Source: Stereum hirsutum FP-91666 SS1 (taxonomy: Eukaryota; Basidiomycota; Agaricomycetes; Russulales; Stereaceae). From it: 64,000 bases of DNA. Made by a program: the position numbers and the translations under genes. The notes beneath the pieces were generated by a model that worked only from the letters and a program-made list of their open reading frames with translations, searched no databases and was not told the origin of the DNA. Location: positions 746,719 through 810,718 of the forward strand of contig NW_006763137.1 in assembly GCF_000264905.1 (NCBI RefSeq), in the 5' to 3' direction. Each line of letters opens with the position of its first letter. Position 1 is the first letter of the stretch. Positions 21,395 to 33,582 of the stretch are shown here, one piece after another.

Positions 21395-23539
21395 ATGGCT
21401 GCAACACGACTGGATCAATACATAACCTTCGTACGTGGTACATCCTGTCACCATACGAGTCATTTGTGTCATCTTGTGCTGACGGACGATGTGTGCTTCC
21501 CTTTATTCCTGAACTGCAGGAATATCCCGTAACACGCCCTTTCAGCCATCGCTGGAAATATGCGAACTGGTTCCTATTGATCTTTGGAGTATTGAGCCTT
21601 GTGGGATTGTCAGCCGTGAACGTTGACCTTGTCGGTGCGTCCCTCCCCCTTTTTTCCCACTCTGAGTCCTTGCCGTCTCTGAAGACTTTGTCTTTATCCC
21701 TGATGAATAGGCTATGATGTCGTGAGCACGAACTCGGACAACTTCAACATGACGGATGCCCTTAGTTGGCTCGAGTCATGGAAGGGAAAGTCGGATGGGT
21801 GTCAGACGCATCAATTTCAGCTAGGGGATACTTTTAGGACGAACACTAGCGCAGTGAGCAATTTCATTCAAAGAACTACTCATTACATCCCCCTTTCGAC
21901 GGTCCACTCACAACTTATGGTCTTGTTGAACATTTTCTTACAGTTCACTTATAAGATCACAAATATCGTGACCCAGAACAAGGATGTCCAGGGAAGTTTC
22001 GTCTATGCGAACAACACATTGGAAGATTGTGATGTCACCGAAGTACAAACTTCAGTCTCATTGGGAGATCGGCAGGTTGAGGTTGTGGTAAGTCACCTAT
22101 TCTGCGACACCATGAATATAGGCGCCGACGACTTTTTACGTACGATATAGGCCGCGATAAATTGCTCCGCAAGGGGGTTTGAAGCAAGGTGCACCTGTTT
22201 TTTCTCTTCATCTCGATGAGAGCATTGGTTGAGCTCCTATCGTTCAAACCGCAGTACCTCATACGCCTACACGAACCACGACGTGATCGGTACCATATCC
22301 GCCAGTACATTCCCTGAGAACAGTCTTCCTCGAGCCATTTTGGATCAAATGAAGGCTTTTGGTCGTATGCTTTTTCCTCCTCAGCCGTCCTCGCCTTTTC
22401 TAGTTCCCGATATAATAACTTACTCCTCACTCGTAGAGGATGCCTACACCCCAATCTACGACGGCCAATATGTTCTCGCGGAAAACATCACCACCAGCAG
22501 GACTCACAATGTTGGCGATCCGCTTTACAAAGTGATAGCTACTTTCGTCCCATATTGTGCGGATGATAATACGACTATATGTGATACAAGGCCTGAGGAG
22601 TGGGAACTCACGATGTATAATGGGATTGCGCAGAGCGATCTGAGTATTGTGAGTGTCCAGACGTTGGTCTTTTAGACGAAGATGTGGCAATGAATTGGCA
22701 TTGTATACGGTATGCAGGTCGCAGATGCATCCAACTGCGAAGATGCCGTGAAAGCGAGTCTAGATACCCTGCTCAATTACGTGCAGGTGTTCTATGCGGG
22801 AATCAGACTGGATCTGGGACATTGGACACCCAACAACGTGAGTGCCCCGTCTTTTCTTTAATTCATTTCCCGAGCCTTTACATTATGGACCTCTCTAATC
22901 GTATCGTCTGCAACCTTTAGATCTTCACGAACGTCACCGCCATAAATGATACCATCTACGACCCCGTAGATCCAGCCACCGGCTCACAAGCCTCCATCGC
23001 GCGCTCCTCAAACACCGGCCTTGCATACGTCAATCTCACCTCTCCACCCACTGCCGATGTGGCTTCACCTCCCGCAGTAGCCAAACTGCAGTATATCTGT
23101 AGTACAAGGAGGATAAAAGCGCCGGGTACACTCTTCATGAGTGTGGCAACGTCAACTTTGAGCATGTTCATCACCGCTTGGGCAATATTGACGACTGCTA
23201 TGGCGATGATGGCGAAGAGAACTATTGGAGGTTCGTTGCTCGTTCTGTTCCTCTTCCGTTTAACGATCGATTCAAATTGATGCTGTGGTGTGGTGTGGAA
23301 CAGCGAATACGTGCGCTGCATGTAACAATGGTGTTGAACCGCTGTCCACAGATTATTGGGATAATCGTGTTCCGACACACTCTTTGCCGATTGCAAGATA
23401 TGACCCAGTAGAGTTAGGGTCATCGGAAAGTATGCGCAAGAGAGGCGATAGGTTCGAGGTACCGGCGTACATTAACGGTGGTGGAACGTACCCGGCGGGG
23501 AAGTATGAGGAAGAGGTGACTGTAACGGAGTCACGATAG
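21395..23539 (+). CDS. Unrecognised membrane protein with two helices and a large Cys-containing outer part
   Basis: Nine exons: 21395-21430, 21520-21634, 21711-21853, 21944-22087, 22151-22188, 22234-22648, 22718-22837, 22921-23230 and 23304-23539, giving 518 residues. I do not recognise the family by function. Helix 1 lies at about 28-46 (WFLLIFGVLSLVGLSAV), preceded by basic residues. Helix 2 lies at about 408-432 (SVATSTLSMFITAWAIL). Between them are about 360 residues with several NxS/T sites and cysteines (DGCQTHQF, EDCDVTE, INCSARG, YCADD, ICDTRP), fitting an extracellular or lumenal domain. The cytoplasmic tail begins with TCAACNNG and ends basic then acidic. The consistent phases at eight junctions support a real gene. 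Similar hypothetical proteins occur in mushrooms, as far as I recall; no role is established. Confidence 0.7.
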
Positions 23540-23815
23540 CTAGGTACGCTGAGTTTAGGGTCCGGATTGCAAGCCGGTCAAAAAAGGTGTTTGAGGAAGA
23601 GAGGGTGTAGGTCCATTGACTACACAGTAACTTATTTGTATTATACCTTGGTATAATTGATCGAGCCACATTATACCCAAATTGTACACCATCTGTCTGC
23701 ATATCTAGTATTGCGATCGATAGACATGAACATTGAAAGCGTACACTGATGTGCGGATTATACGAATAGCCGCATCAACGAAAATACATGTTTGAGCAGC
23801 CGGTCGCTGACCAAC

Positions 23816-24740
23816 TCACTCCAACATTGTCTCCGCCTCCCTCGCCACCCTCCCCCTCCAATCCTCCAATCCAATTTGATTCGACATCACCTGCATCTCC
23901 ATACTTGCACATAGATTCGCAAGTGAGGAAGCGCATGATATACCAGCAGGTATTGGGCCTATTCCCAGAATGCTGCTGGTCGTGGTGCGTACACTTGCGC
24001 CAGAAGAAATTCGGTTGGGTCGTAAATGAGAGAAAATGCTAGACGTGTACGCGGGCGGGGTGAAATCCGACGGCGTGAGCGGTGGTGTGGATGAGATGCT
24101 AGACGGAGGTGTGGGGTTGCGGTTGCGGTTGTACTTGAAGAATGATTCAGAGTGAGAAACGGGGCCGTCGGTGTACGAAGCAGCCCGGGAGAGAGGTATG
24201 ACGCCATGGCTCTTCTTGCTCTTGAGACTGGAAACGTCACGAAGAGGAAGTGAGCCATCGAACGCGTGCGGTGGTAGGTTTTTTGATGTAGAGGACTGTA
24301 ACGGCGACGTTGGTTTGGGTGGGTTGATAGGAATGAGTTCAATGGTTTCATCGGTCACAGTCACAGAAGGGATGTTGTGCCCCGGGAAATCGAGATGATT
24401 ATCCCTCGATAATGAAGAGTCGGGCCAGATTGAGAGCCTTATCCTATTCGTGAATCGCAGCACAGCGGAGATGATTAAGCGCAGTGAGGTCTGGAGGAGC
24501 GTGAAGACCTGATAAGGTAGTGAGCTATCATTCCGTCTTTGGGCGGGAAAATCCAGTCCATTTTGACGGAGACCATACCTTATATGAACACTTTCTCAGT
24601 GCCCTTTTCTGAGCCGGAGTGATGAAGGCGAGGCCCCATTGACAGAGACGGCCTGAAAAGACAAGGATAAGGGCGAGGAAGTAAGGCGAGGCAACAGCGG
24701 AGTAGCCAGCTTTTGAAAGAGAGACGATGAATGTGACCAT
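23816..24740 (-). CDS. Unrecognised protein with N-terminal helix and Ser/Pro-rich tail
   Basis: Two exons on the minus strand, 24740-24579 and 24508-23816, give 284 residues. The first exon encodes a likely membrane helix at about 15-40 (SPYFLALILVFSGRLCQWGLAF). The junction runs KCSYK-VFTLLQTSLRLII, a second hydrophobic stretch at about 55-70. The remainder is rich in Ser, Pro and Thr and looks disordered. The start codon is the only good one in frame, but upstream exons cannot be excluded because the first helix begins near the end. No family recognised. It is convergent with the two-helix protein gene (276 bases between). Confidence 0.5.
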
Positions 24741-25155
24741 CAGACTTAGATGGGCGGAAAGAGAGGAGATCTGGAGGTTGGAGGATGCGAGAGTGGAGGT
24801 TTATGCGATTGTTGGGTCTCAGACTGGCGGATTCCGCACAATCTCGGGGGACAGCTTCGGTGAGTCAAGACGGTCTCAGGTGAACGCGGGCACATTGGTC
24901 TAGGGTAACAGAATACAACAACTTCCGTAGATATCGACCAAAAGATCCGAGAAAGCGAGCACTACAGGACGAAACGAAAGCACGAAGGAGAAAAGCAGAG
25001 CTATTGGGAGACTGCACAATCGTATCTGCAACCTGGGAAGGCGGACAACAGTTTCTCAGATGCCACAACTGTGAGTTAGAGTACTTATCAGCCGCTGACC
25101 GCTCAATATTGGGATAACTTACTCGACGAGCATGGAATTTTCCTAGCACCCAGAT
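24741..25155. other. Intergenic region with a small open frame
   Basis: It holds an open frame at 24929-25117 on the plus strand encoding 62 residues with basic runs and RCHNCEL, but no start codon and no supported splice partner. Nothing else is seen. Confidence 0.3.
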
Positions 25156-25604
25156 TCACTGACGATATTCTGTATGGATGCGAATATCCATCTCGGAAAG
25201 CGGTCTGGCGAGACCACCGGCAGCGTAAAATGCGACATTATTCTTGGAGACCGCGCTGGCTATGTGGAAATCGAGTGCCGCTTGATCCTTCTGCACAACC
25301 AGCGACAAGATGTATTTCAATCTGAATGGCACTGTTCGATGCGAGTGGGATGACTAACATAAACCTCGAAGACACAAACTTTGTGCTTGTCTTTCGGATC
25401 ATAACTGATGCGATATTGTAAGCAGCCAGGCTCCTGGTCCGACTCAGCATACGCTTGAGCCTTGCTCAACGTTTCCAGGAGTTCGTCGGCTTTGCCTTCT
25501 GCAGCGATGAGCTATCGATTCAGTCAGTGAAGGCTGGTATACTCCCGGCGATGCCAGCACTAGATGCATACAAAGGCGTAAACAGTGATATCGCCGGTCG
25601 GCAT
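25156..25604 (-). CDS. Antibiotic biosynthesis monooxygenase (ABM)-fold protein
   Basis: Exons 25604-25572, 25511-25365 and 25290-25156 on the minus strand give 104 residues, the usual length of one ABM domain. ABM proteins are dimeric alpha/beta barrels, often cofactor-free oxygenases acting on quinols or of unknown role. The order of elements fits: strand at ITVYAFLIA, helix with ADELLETLSKA, EPGCLQYRISYD, strand KVCVFE, then KDQAALDFHIAS, the conserved end where the His points into the pocket. Both introns (60 and 74 bases) keep phase 0. The substrate is unknown. Nothing nearby suggests a biosynthetic cluster. Confidence 0.82.
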
Positions 25605-26209
25605 TGTGACCTACAGCTACGAGATTCTCTGTGATCGATGGATAAAGGGCCGCCAGATAGAGAGAACGAGTTCTGGTAAGACCAAGATGAGAGTGAAGGG
25701 GAAAGGGATGGACCTGATCATCAGTTCCACTGTCGTCAAAGGCGTTAGGCTTTTGCCGGTTTCGAACTTGCCACCGCCACACGACCTTTTAGTTCACGAG
25801 CGTCAGAACATCCCTTCGCACAAAATGACTGAAGCAATAATATTGAGCGGAAATCATAGCACGATCTCGTTACGATGCAAACAAAGAGCAAAACAAAAGA
25901 CAATCAAGAAAACCACGAAAAAATCGAAAAAGGAGAAATGTAATGCTCTACTACGACAACAGTGTGTGTCCGATCCGGATGCTGTATTTTATTCTATGAC
26001 GAATATGAGTATGGCTATGGCCATGATGATGTGAGTGAGGGTAATGAGGATACAGCAGCAGAAACAATTGCAAAAACAGATAAAATAAAAACGTGAAGCA
26101 ACATCGAGCTACAGCTCATGAAATCATATTCTCGTCATGTAGAGGTCGTGTACGAAGGGGGACCTACAAATCGGAGAGGCAAGATCAGGATTATTCGAGG
26201 TCGGCGTGC
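25605..26209. other. Region between the ABM gene and the acetyl-CoA carboxylase 3' end
   Basis: 605 bases. Both flanking genes run leftward, so this holds the carboxylase 3' end and the ABM promoter. It is A-rich at 25865-26100. No gene recognised. Confidence 0.4.
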
Positions 26210-29200
26210 TCAAGAGCAGGACATACCAGGAGAAGTGTTTGAATTTTGGAGTGCAGTGATTAACGATGCCTTCTCGTCTTCTGACAAGTTATCCACGATC
26301 TTCACAAGGCCATCCATCAAAGCCTTCCTGTTATCCGTCGACGTAGCAAGTAGCTGACGAGCGAGGTGGTCGCCTTTGAGTTGTGCCAGGGTCGGCTTGA
26401 TGTCCAGAGCCTCAAGCGCCTCAGCGACAGTACGGTTGTCCGCGGTGTCGTCGATCTCAGCGAGGTTGTCGAGCAGGCGTTCGCGGTACTCGAGCGTCGC
26501 CCCGGGACTTGCTTCGGCGAGCTTGTTCAGGGCGGCACAGCGAGCGATACCTGCGCGAGCGGCCCAGTAGAAGTAGCGACGGGCCTCCTTCCAGACGGCG
26601 GGTTTGGCGCATCCCTTCGCCTCCATGCGACCAGTACGACTATAGTGATCAAACAATAAGATCAGCCAAGACGAAACTAAGAGAAATAAAAGAGAAGACG
26701 TACTCGTGAAGATCGGCATACAACAACGCGATCTGCTTATACGTCGGCTGCAGCAAGGTCTCCCTCTTCGCCAACTGATCAACTGCCGCCGCCCTCTCCT
26801 CAGCACTCTTGTTCGCATCCTTGCTATCTTCCTTCAGCGTCGCGTACGTCGAATCCAACCTCTCCATCAACGCGATGATCTTGTCCCTCCTCATCTTGAT
26901 CTCGATGATGCCCTCCGGCTCGAGAACACCAGCGCGAGCGTCGACATCAGCGTACATCTGCATGCGCCCCTCAGCGTTGATAGATGGGTCGAGTACAACC
27001 CACGCGCCACCACGAAGTTCGCCGTTGGGGACGATGTAGACGAATACGGGCTGCTTGTAGGATGACAGGCCATCGACAATCTTGGAACCCTGTTTGAGCA
27101 CCTCGTCGTACATGTCCTGCTGGCCACCAGAGAAACCACGCCAGTTAGCGAAGATAATCAGAGGCAATCCCTCGCGATTGAAGTCGAAGATGGCCTGCGC
27201 GGTCTTGTACGCTGAGTTGGGGTACCACACCTGGCCGGCCTCCATGATACGTTGCTCGAAGGATGCAGCATTGGCGGGGTCAGCGGGAACGACGCGCTCG
27301 ATGGTCCTTGTCTCGACGGCGATGACACCCATAGGAATCCCTCCAAGTCTTGCCCGACCCACGACGACAGTCTGTGCCCAACCACTCAACGTCTCCTGGA
27401 ACGACCCCTTATCGAAGAACCCGCTCAGCCACTCCTCCGATGCTTCATCCGTCTTTCCCTCGATGAACCACCTCGGGTCATAGGGTCCCTTCGGCGGCAC
27501 ATACCCAATCTCACGATCCCAAGGGTCCACTGACTCCCGAATGGGGAGGTCCTCGCCCTTTGCCTCCGGAACGTACGACAACCACTCGAGGATCTGTGTG
27601 GCTCCCTCGAGGTCGCTGTTCGCCGTCAAGTGGGAAACACCGTTCTTGTGCATAATCTGGGTACCGCCGAGCTGGAGGTTAGACGTGTAGACCTCACGAC
27701 CGAGAACCTTGTTGAGCGCAGGGGCACCAGTGAGGATGATAGGCTGGCCTTCGACTTGGACGGCACGTTCTCCGAGACGAACGAGGTAGGCACCGATACC
27801 GACGGAACGAGCGGTGACGAGGGTGATGGTGAAAATGTCGTCGTATGCGCGAGAGGTCTCTCCGGCAATAAGACCCGAACCCTTCAGACACTCGACGCCA
27901 AGACCATCCTGGAGACCGATGATGTCCGTGATCTTGTGGCGAACCTCGCCGTCCTCTTCGATCTCCTCTGTCTTCACAGCACCGGCACCCCTCTCCTGCA
28001 GCTTGAGCCAGTTCTCGTGGGTGAGGTAGAGGTAGTTGATGCCCTTCTCGGGGTGCTCAGGAGATTGCCAGGCAGCAGAGAAAAGGCCCATAGGTTCTTC
28101 AGCAAGGCCGATACGAGCACCCGAGTTCGCAGAGAGGTAGATACGGGGGAGACCGTGCGCGCGGGCGTATTGAGAGGCGAGGTAGAAGAACTGATCTTCT
28201 TGAGGACCGAAGGAACCGATCTTGAAAGTAATATCGTTCGCGATAACGACGACCCTCCTTCCGTCCGGGTACTCCGGCGTCCTCATCGTGAATACCCATC
28301 CAACCATACCGAACGTGTTGTTGCCCGGCGCACGATCAACCTCCACGATCTGGTCGTTCTCGTCCAGTACAAGCTCTCGCGACTCGAGGTACTTCTTCGG
28401 CAGAGTCAAGCCCGGATTCGTCGACCGGACTTTGGCCCACGCATTCTGCAGCGCCTTCGAGAAGAGGTCGGGGAAGTCGTAGGCATATGTGGTTCCAATG
28501 AGATGAGCCTGGTACCTCTTCGGCTGGAGCGACTCCTTCGTCGGGTAAGGCTGGTGCACGGGCTGCAGATGTAACGGTCCCTTCTCTCCGATCGACTTGA
28601 GAATCGTAGTGCCCTTGTCGGTCGTGATCTCCTGGTAGCCGTGGTAGTTGACGATGAAGCCTGAGACGTTCTCGATGATACACCGGATAGGCGTCACATT
28701 GCCCTCGTTATCCTCCAGCGTGATTCTGATCTCAGAGCTCGTAACATGCAGCCTCCAGAGTCTCTTCCCATGCCTCTCGATGAAGCCCGCAATCGCGGCC
28801 AAGACGTCCTCGTACGTGACATTGAGCGTGAACACGAAGTTCATGAAGATATGGTTGCAGTCGGCGTTCCTGTACTTCGCGCTGACGACCTCGAGCGAGT
28901 CCAAGATGCTCGTGACCCTCCTGTCCGTCTCCGAGATGAGGTACTCCGCGGTGTTCATCGTATCGCGCAGACGGCCCGGACGAATAAGCGCACGGATGAA
29001 GAATCGAGTGTCGAGCTGGTTTTCGCGAGCGACACCGTGGTAGATATGGATTTGCTTGCTCTCGACGAACGTCGGGGTGAGGTTGTAGTTCGACAGACGG
29101 CTGAGCTCGAGCTGGAAGGCGAGCGCAGGCTCGATATTACGGATGGCCTGCTCTTCCTGCCAAACCCCGTCCATCTCGCGCAGAGTGTAATACCACGGGT

Positions 29201-32200
29201 ATTGTTCGGGACGGCAAATGAGGACCGACACACGACGGACGCCACGCTGATGAAGAGTCGTTTGTCGCTCATTGATGAAGGCTGAGATCTTCGTCGACCA
29301 CTCGGTCTCGGGCATGTCATCGGCTTCGTCGAAGATGCGTAGGGCGAGGTTGAGGACGTTCGGAGGCTCGGTGCTACCATAGCGCTGGGAAAACTCGGTG
29401 ACATCGAACACGGGGAGCATGGATGCGACTTGTTCGAAGCCTTGAGCGAGGGTTTCGAGGTTGGGGAAGGAGGCAAGTGCACCACTGCGAATGGGCTGAG
29501 ATTGGTGGCGGTTGATCATGTAGGTAAGGTCGCTGACGGATCCTTGGCGACGGCCCTCGCTGAAGGGTATATTAGTTTAGCGTAATTGAAATAAAAATTC
29601 ATCAGCGTACCCAATTGCCGACATGCGAGGTGTCTCAGGAGGCGAATGCGACTGGCCAAGGGTAAAGCGCCAAGTGACGGCGCTAGGAGCGTCACCGTCA
29701 TCCATGCCGTCGCCCTCCTCGTAGTCGATTGACATCAAGCTGTAAGCGCGGTAGGCACGACGAACGTAGACCTCGAGAGCAGCTACGAGGATCATGTCAA
29801 CACAGGGCCCAACAAAGGCACGAGTGAATGAACGTACCAATTGCCAACCAAGGGTCCTCGCTGGAGAAGAAGTACGGCAGAACATCGTACACGGTGTATC
29901 GCGAGTCTGTGAGCTCCCGGAGGACCTCGGCATTCGGATTCCTAAACCATCAACGTCAGAAAAACAACACAAAAGATCGAGAACGAGTAGAGCGACAAAC
30001 CTGCGTCCACCAACACCCTGCTCGCCGTAGTAGCTAGTCCCGATACTGGCCTTCAAGACGGTCTCCATCTGTCCCAACCGCTCCTCGTACGACGGCATCT
30101 GTCCCGCAATCAGAACCTCGCGAGCCTTAAGCGAGACCTGTGTCGAAGACCTACAACACGAAAGCACAATGCTCATTAGCACACACCGAACAGAAGACCA
30201 AAAACATAAAGGAAGGAAGAAAGAAACGTACCTGCCCTCCAACGCCGCCAACCCCTGCAGCACCTGGAAAAGCCTGCTATCCGCCTTGGCGACCGGCAAG
30301 CCACTACTCTTCACGTAATCCAAGATGACGAGCACCAGCTTCGCCTTGCTCTGCGCCTTGATATGGCTCAACACGAGCGATACGACCTGGTCCAGATCAT
30401 CCTTGTACTGCTCCCTGAGCGTAAGAATCCTCGCCTCGATACTCCCTCCAAACAACTTCTCCGTCTCTTCGTACCGTGCTAAGAGGTTCGTGATAATGAA
30501 AGCTTCATGGCCTTTCAATCCGCCGGCATAACGGTCGACAACGTCGAAGAGAGCTGCGAGCTGGGCGCGAGCAGCGGTGCGTTCGGCTGGACGGAGTGTA
30601 TCGGCGAGGTGGTGATCCAGGAGCTTCTTCAGCTTCCCCACCGGGAACTCGTGGTTCCCCTTCGAGTGCGCGGTCTCTATCGTCGAACGAATACTATCCT
30701 CCAATTTCTGCGGCATGCGACCGGAGAGGGTCGACATGATCGACGTGGTCTCGGAGTACGGCAATTCCGGGTCGTGGAGGACTTCGACCAGGGATTTGAA
30801 CGTAGAGTTCATGATCGCCTGGTTATCGAACCCATCGAGACTGTTGTTGAGGATGTCGAGGTAGAGGACGAGACGTTGGTGCGGTTTGTTTCCAGTGACG
30901 CCGGGCATACCCATCGAAGGCAAGAGCCCGTCGAAGGGTTTGGCGTGGTTGACGCGAGCGGGATCATCGAGGGTGAGGATACCGAGGATATCACCCGGTG
31001 CGAGAGAAACACCAGGCTGCTTGACGAATTGAACGATACCGTCCTCGGCGGCGACGAGCGGCATGTACATCTTCATGACCTCGATCTCAGCGTATGGCTC
31101 GCCGGCGTTGATGTGCTCTCCGCTGTCGACCAAGAAGCGAACGAGTTTGCCGGGGGAAGGGCTTCGAAGCTGAGTGGGGTCGTTCTCCTGCTCGATAGAG
31201 CACGTCTTCGCGTCGACCATCATGCGGATAGCACCGACTTCTTCGCGCCAGTAGACGGAGTGAGACTTGTCCTCCAGAAGAACGAGCAGGCCACCGTCAG
31301 CGAGGGGACGGGCGCCGACCATGGTACGACCACCGTTGAGGAAAAGCGTCCAGATGGTGCGAGATGAACGGGTGGCGGTAAACGAGTAACGGGTATTCTC
31401 GTAGATGAAATCCACACCGAAGACGGTCTTGAGCGTATCACGGGACGGAACCTGACCCTTGTCGAGAATGCGTTTATACTCCGTCCAACACGCCTCGGAG
31501 GCCAAATGCGCCTTCATGACCGCACCACAGATAACAGCGAGCGTAGCGTCCGGACGTTCGGCAGTGAGCTTGTTGCTGATGAGCGAATCGAGCCATCCGG
31601 TGGTGATCGTATTATCCTCGAAAGCCTGCGTCTCGAGGAGCTTGATGAGATACTCCACCGTCGTCCTGAAATCTCCTCGAATACTGAGCTCCTTAAGCGC
31701 CATGACCATATTTTTCCGACTCTCCGACCGATCCTGTCCATACGCGAAAATATGCCCAAATTGCGAGTCCGCGAACTCATGCAGACCTCCCGCGCTTCCG
31801 ACGGAGAAATAACCCCAAACGTTCGTACTCGAGCGGAAGTTGAGCTCTTGGAGCGAACCGGACGAGGGTTTGAAGCCGGCGTCGGGGTTCTCAGCGGTGA
31901 TACGGACGGCGACGACGTGGCCTTTGGGAGTTGGCTTACGTTGCAGCTGGTTTGATTCGGGCTTGATCATGTCGAAGTCGATTTCGGAGGTGCCATGATG
32001 ATCGACGCCGTAGAGTTGACGAATGGAGCGGATGCGATGGAGGGGGACACCCATAGCGACGAGGAGCTGAGCGGCGGGGAGATTGACGCCGGACACCATC
32101 TCGGTGGTGGGATGTTCAACCTGAAGACGGGGGTTCAATTCGAGGAAGTAGAAGACGTCGTCTGAGTGGCTGTAAAGGTCTGAAGAGAAAATCTCAGTTA

Positions 32201-33582
32201 CATTATACTAAAGATATGGTCGGGCGATCACATACATTCGACAGTTCCCGCACTAACGTAACCCACGAGCTTTGCGAGACGAACGGCTGCACGCTCCATC
32301 TGTTCGAACGTATCTGGCTTAGCGATGGTGACAGGAGCCTCCTCGATAATCTTCTGGTGTCGTCGTTGAACGGAACAGTCACGACCGAACAGAGAGATGG
32401 CGTTGCCGTACTGGTCCGCGAGTAGCTGGACCTCGAGATGGCGAGCTTGACCAGCGAGCTTCATGATGAAAATCGGAGAACCTGTATAAAACCGCACTCA
32501 ACAGAAGCTAACATCGATGCAATAAGAGACGACTGCTCACCTGGAATCTCTCCTTCAACGGCATGGTACGCGTTCTTGAACCCAGCAGCACTGTCCACCT
32601 TCCGAATACCCTTCCCTCCACCACCCTCACTCGCCTTAATCATAACCGGCCACCCAATCTGCTCCGCCTTCTCCAACCCCTCCTCCACCGTTTTCACACA
32701 CGCATCCATATACGCTTTCTCCGGCACTGTCACGAATCCCGCCTCCGAAAGCGTTGTGTCTGAAATGCCCGTGCCAGACCACGCCATGGTCGGCACCTCC
32801 GCATGCTGCGCCACGATCGTACTCGAGATCTTATCTCCCAGACTCCTCATCGCGCTCCCCGGCGGGCCAATGAACACGATCTTGTGTTTGCTGAGAGACT
32901 CGGGAAGTCGAGGGTTCTCCGAGGCGTGGCCCCAGCCTGCCCAGACGGCGTGTACGCCTGCGCGCTCGGCGACGTCGAGGATGAGGTCAACGTTAGCGTA
33001 GTTGTTGTTGTTGGTTCCGCCGGGGACTTCGATGTAGCGGTCTGCCATGCGAATGTATTCTGCGTTTACTTTGAGATCTTCGGGTGTGGCCATGACGGTG
33101 AACTCGACGGCACGTTCATCACCGAAGGTTTCGTAACTCCATTGTCGGATGGAACGAATCTCCTTGACGGCGGCAATACCTGCATGCAGCCAATCGAACA
33201 GGTAGTCAGTTAGTCAAGAGTCGAGACAAGAAACGAGGCGAGCCGAATAAGTAAAACGCAATGCATGCGTACCATTGTTGGCAATGAGGACCTAAAGCCA
33301 CCGATACACCTGTTAAGCACGCTGCACGAAAATATGCAGACGCAAAAAAGAAATAATACGCACTTTTGTGATAACGGTATGGCCACCATTCGCCTTGACG
33401 AAGTCAGTAACGCGACCCGGCGCAGCCTTGTCTATCGAGTTTCCTCCTGCGCGAAAGAATCAATCCAAATTCCAGCCGGACGGGTCCTCGCGGTCAGCTG
33501 ACTTCTTTTCATATTCGCCGAGCCCTATAGCCTAGAACTCACCAATAAAATGTGCGACTTTTGAATGGTCGTATGCGGCCAT
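26210..33582 (-). CDS. ACC1: Acetyl-CoA carboxylase (multifunctional, cytosolic)
   Basis: Eleven exons on the minus strand: 33582-33543, 33446-33364, 33291-33273, 33179-32541, 32481-32236, 32179-30232, 30150-30001, 29941-29838, 29782-29611, 29559-26704 and 26639-26210. They give 2228 residues, matching yeast Acc1 (2233). It makes malonyl-CoA, the committed step of fatty acid synthesis. The biotin carboxylase part has [10 protein letters not shown] and the carboxylase end [11 protein letters not shown]. The biotin lysine is Lys712 in EVMKMYMP. A long central region follows. The carboxyltransferase part has [28 protein letters not shown] and [12 protein letters not shown]. The third exon is only 19 bases. 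There is no mitochondrial presequence, so it is the cytosolic form. All ten junctions keep frame. Confidence 0.98.

Noticed and set aside
27630..28574. 314-codon plus-strand open frame
   Set aside because: It is antisense to the acetyl-CoA carboxylase exon, a by-product of that exon's GC-rich codon use.
30507..31367. 286-codon plus-strand open frame
   Set aside because: Antisense shadow of the biotin-domain exon of acetyl-CoA carboxylase.
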